From positions 2,507,390 through 2,571,389 of the forward strand of contig VZDJ01007747.1 in assembly GCA_008694505.1 (NCBI GenBank): a stretch of 64,000 bases of DNA, in the 5' to 3' direction. The position numbers and the translations under genes were made by a program. The stretch comes from Cyanoderma ruficeps. Taxonomy: Eukaryota > Chordata > Aves > Passeriformes > Timaliidae. Under the pieces are notes generated by a model. It saw nothing but the letters and a program-made list of their open reading frames with translations. It was not told where the DNA came from and did no database searches. This document shows positions 63,206 through 64,000 of the stretch, one piece after another. How positions within the stretch are numbered: position 1 is the first letter of the stretch; every line of letters begins with the position of its first letter.

Positions 63206-64000
63206 GCAAATTCTCTTACGATAATTATAGGTACTAATTGTAAAATTAGCCATCTTCTTAATAGTTTTTGTTGCAATTGCCTAAAACTGTTGAAAGTCTG
63301 AGTTACTGCTCTCATAAAGTGTTTTCTTTTAATGCTGACTGCTATTTACCATTTTAATATATACTAGCCAACAAAAAGCGCATGGGCTTGTAAATCCCAT
63401 TTGCTTACCTAAATGCTGTTTCTCTGAGCAGTCTCTTTGTTTTATAGATTCAGATTAATTCAAGGCAGTCTGAACCAGATTCTAATTTGGTTTTTGGCTT
63501 GTAAAAGCTGGGGGGAAGAAAGGTAGCACTGAACAATGAAGGAACTACTCTTCGTTGTGCAGCTGTGCAGTAGGAAGAGCACTACGAACCTCTTTTGAAA
63601 GCATTGCATGCAGGTTCTGCAGACAGGGACCAGGCTGCTGTAAGTACCTTTTCCTTGGACAGGTTTATATGTGTTTGTCTTTTGTTGGTGCAAAGGATCT
63701 GCATCGCACTTGCCTTGCAAATCACCAAGTGTCCAAAACACCGCAATAGTACAAAAAAATAGAAACTTTGTATACTTTAAAACCTCAACCTCAAAATACA
63801 TCACTTACCATAGAAACTTCAGCAATCATCAAGTAGATCCTCCAAAGAACTCTTTTGTTCCCAGAACTCGTGATAAATTATTTATAAAGGACTTTGTATG
63901 GATGAAGTAACTTTACAAACATTATGCAACAGGAGGAGACAGGTATGGCTTGTTGAGTGCCTATGAAAGTTTGGTAACACAGCTGTTCCAAAGCAAAAGT
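63206..64000. other. Downstream flank of CSGALNACT1
   Basis: No gene, repeat or RNA recognised. A longer 3' UTR with a distal signal cannot be excluded. Confidence 0.5.

Overview
This is vertebrate nuclear DNA with spliced genes, AT-rich introns, one CpG island and no bacterial-style operons. The fragments of CR1 LINE elements (with the ATTCTATG-type 3' end), the sparse repeats and the compact introns point to a bird. CR1 also occurs in crocodilians and turtles, so the class is an inference and the species cannot be told from the sequence.

Left part (1-16,890): INTS10, subunit 10 of the Integrator complex, on the minus strand. Sixteen coding exons are resolved to the base between 1674 and 16685 and give about 658 codons. 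The last coding exon (about 50 codons by comparison with the ~710-residue family length) lies beyond the left edge. Exon 1 sits in a CpG island (about 16,386-16,870) with NRF1-, CCAAT-, GC-box- and PBX/PREP-like motifs. Intron 15 has the diagnostic splice sites of a minor (U12-type) intron.

Middle part (about 16,890-48,267): some 31 kb with no convincing protein gene. It holds degraded CR1 pieces, short tandem duplications, an unresolved base in a poly-T tract, and two GC-richer blocks with good splice sites that could be noncoding 5' exons of the next gene.

Right part (48,268-64,000): CSGALNACT1, chondroitin sulfate N-acetylgalactosaminyltransferase 1, on the plus strand. The complete coding sequence is in seven exons (48,556-62,028; 530 residues), followed by a 3' UTR with a likely poly(A) signal at 63,175. 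The exon with the start codon also carries about 290 bases of leader with three upstream ORFs.

The two genes are divergent, as in mammals on 8p21.3, so this is a conserved neighbourhood and not a functional operon. INTS10 acts in the nucleus on snRNA 3'-end formation and transcription attenuation; CSGALNACT1 acts in the Golgi on chondroitin sulfate synthesis. No new biological system was found. The most interesting signals are the U12 intron inside an snRNA-processing gene, a 54-bp spacer-free palindrome in INTS10 intron 12, a 22-bp-stem hairpin in CSGALNACT1 intron 1, and the uORF arrangement in the CSGALNACT1 leader.
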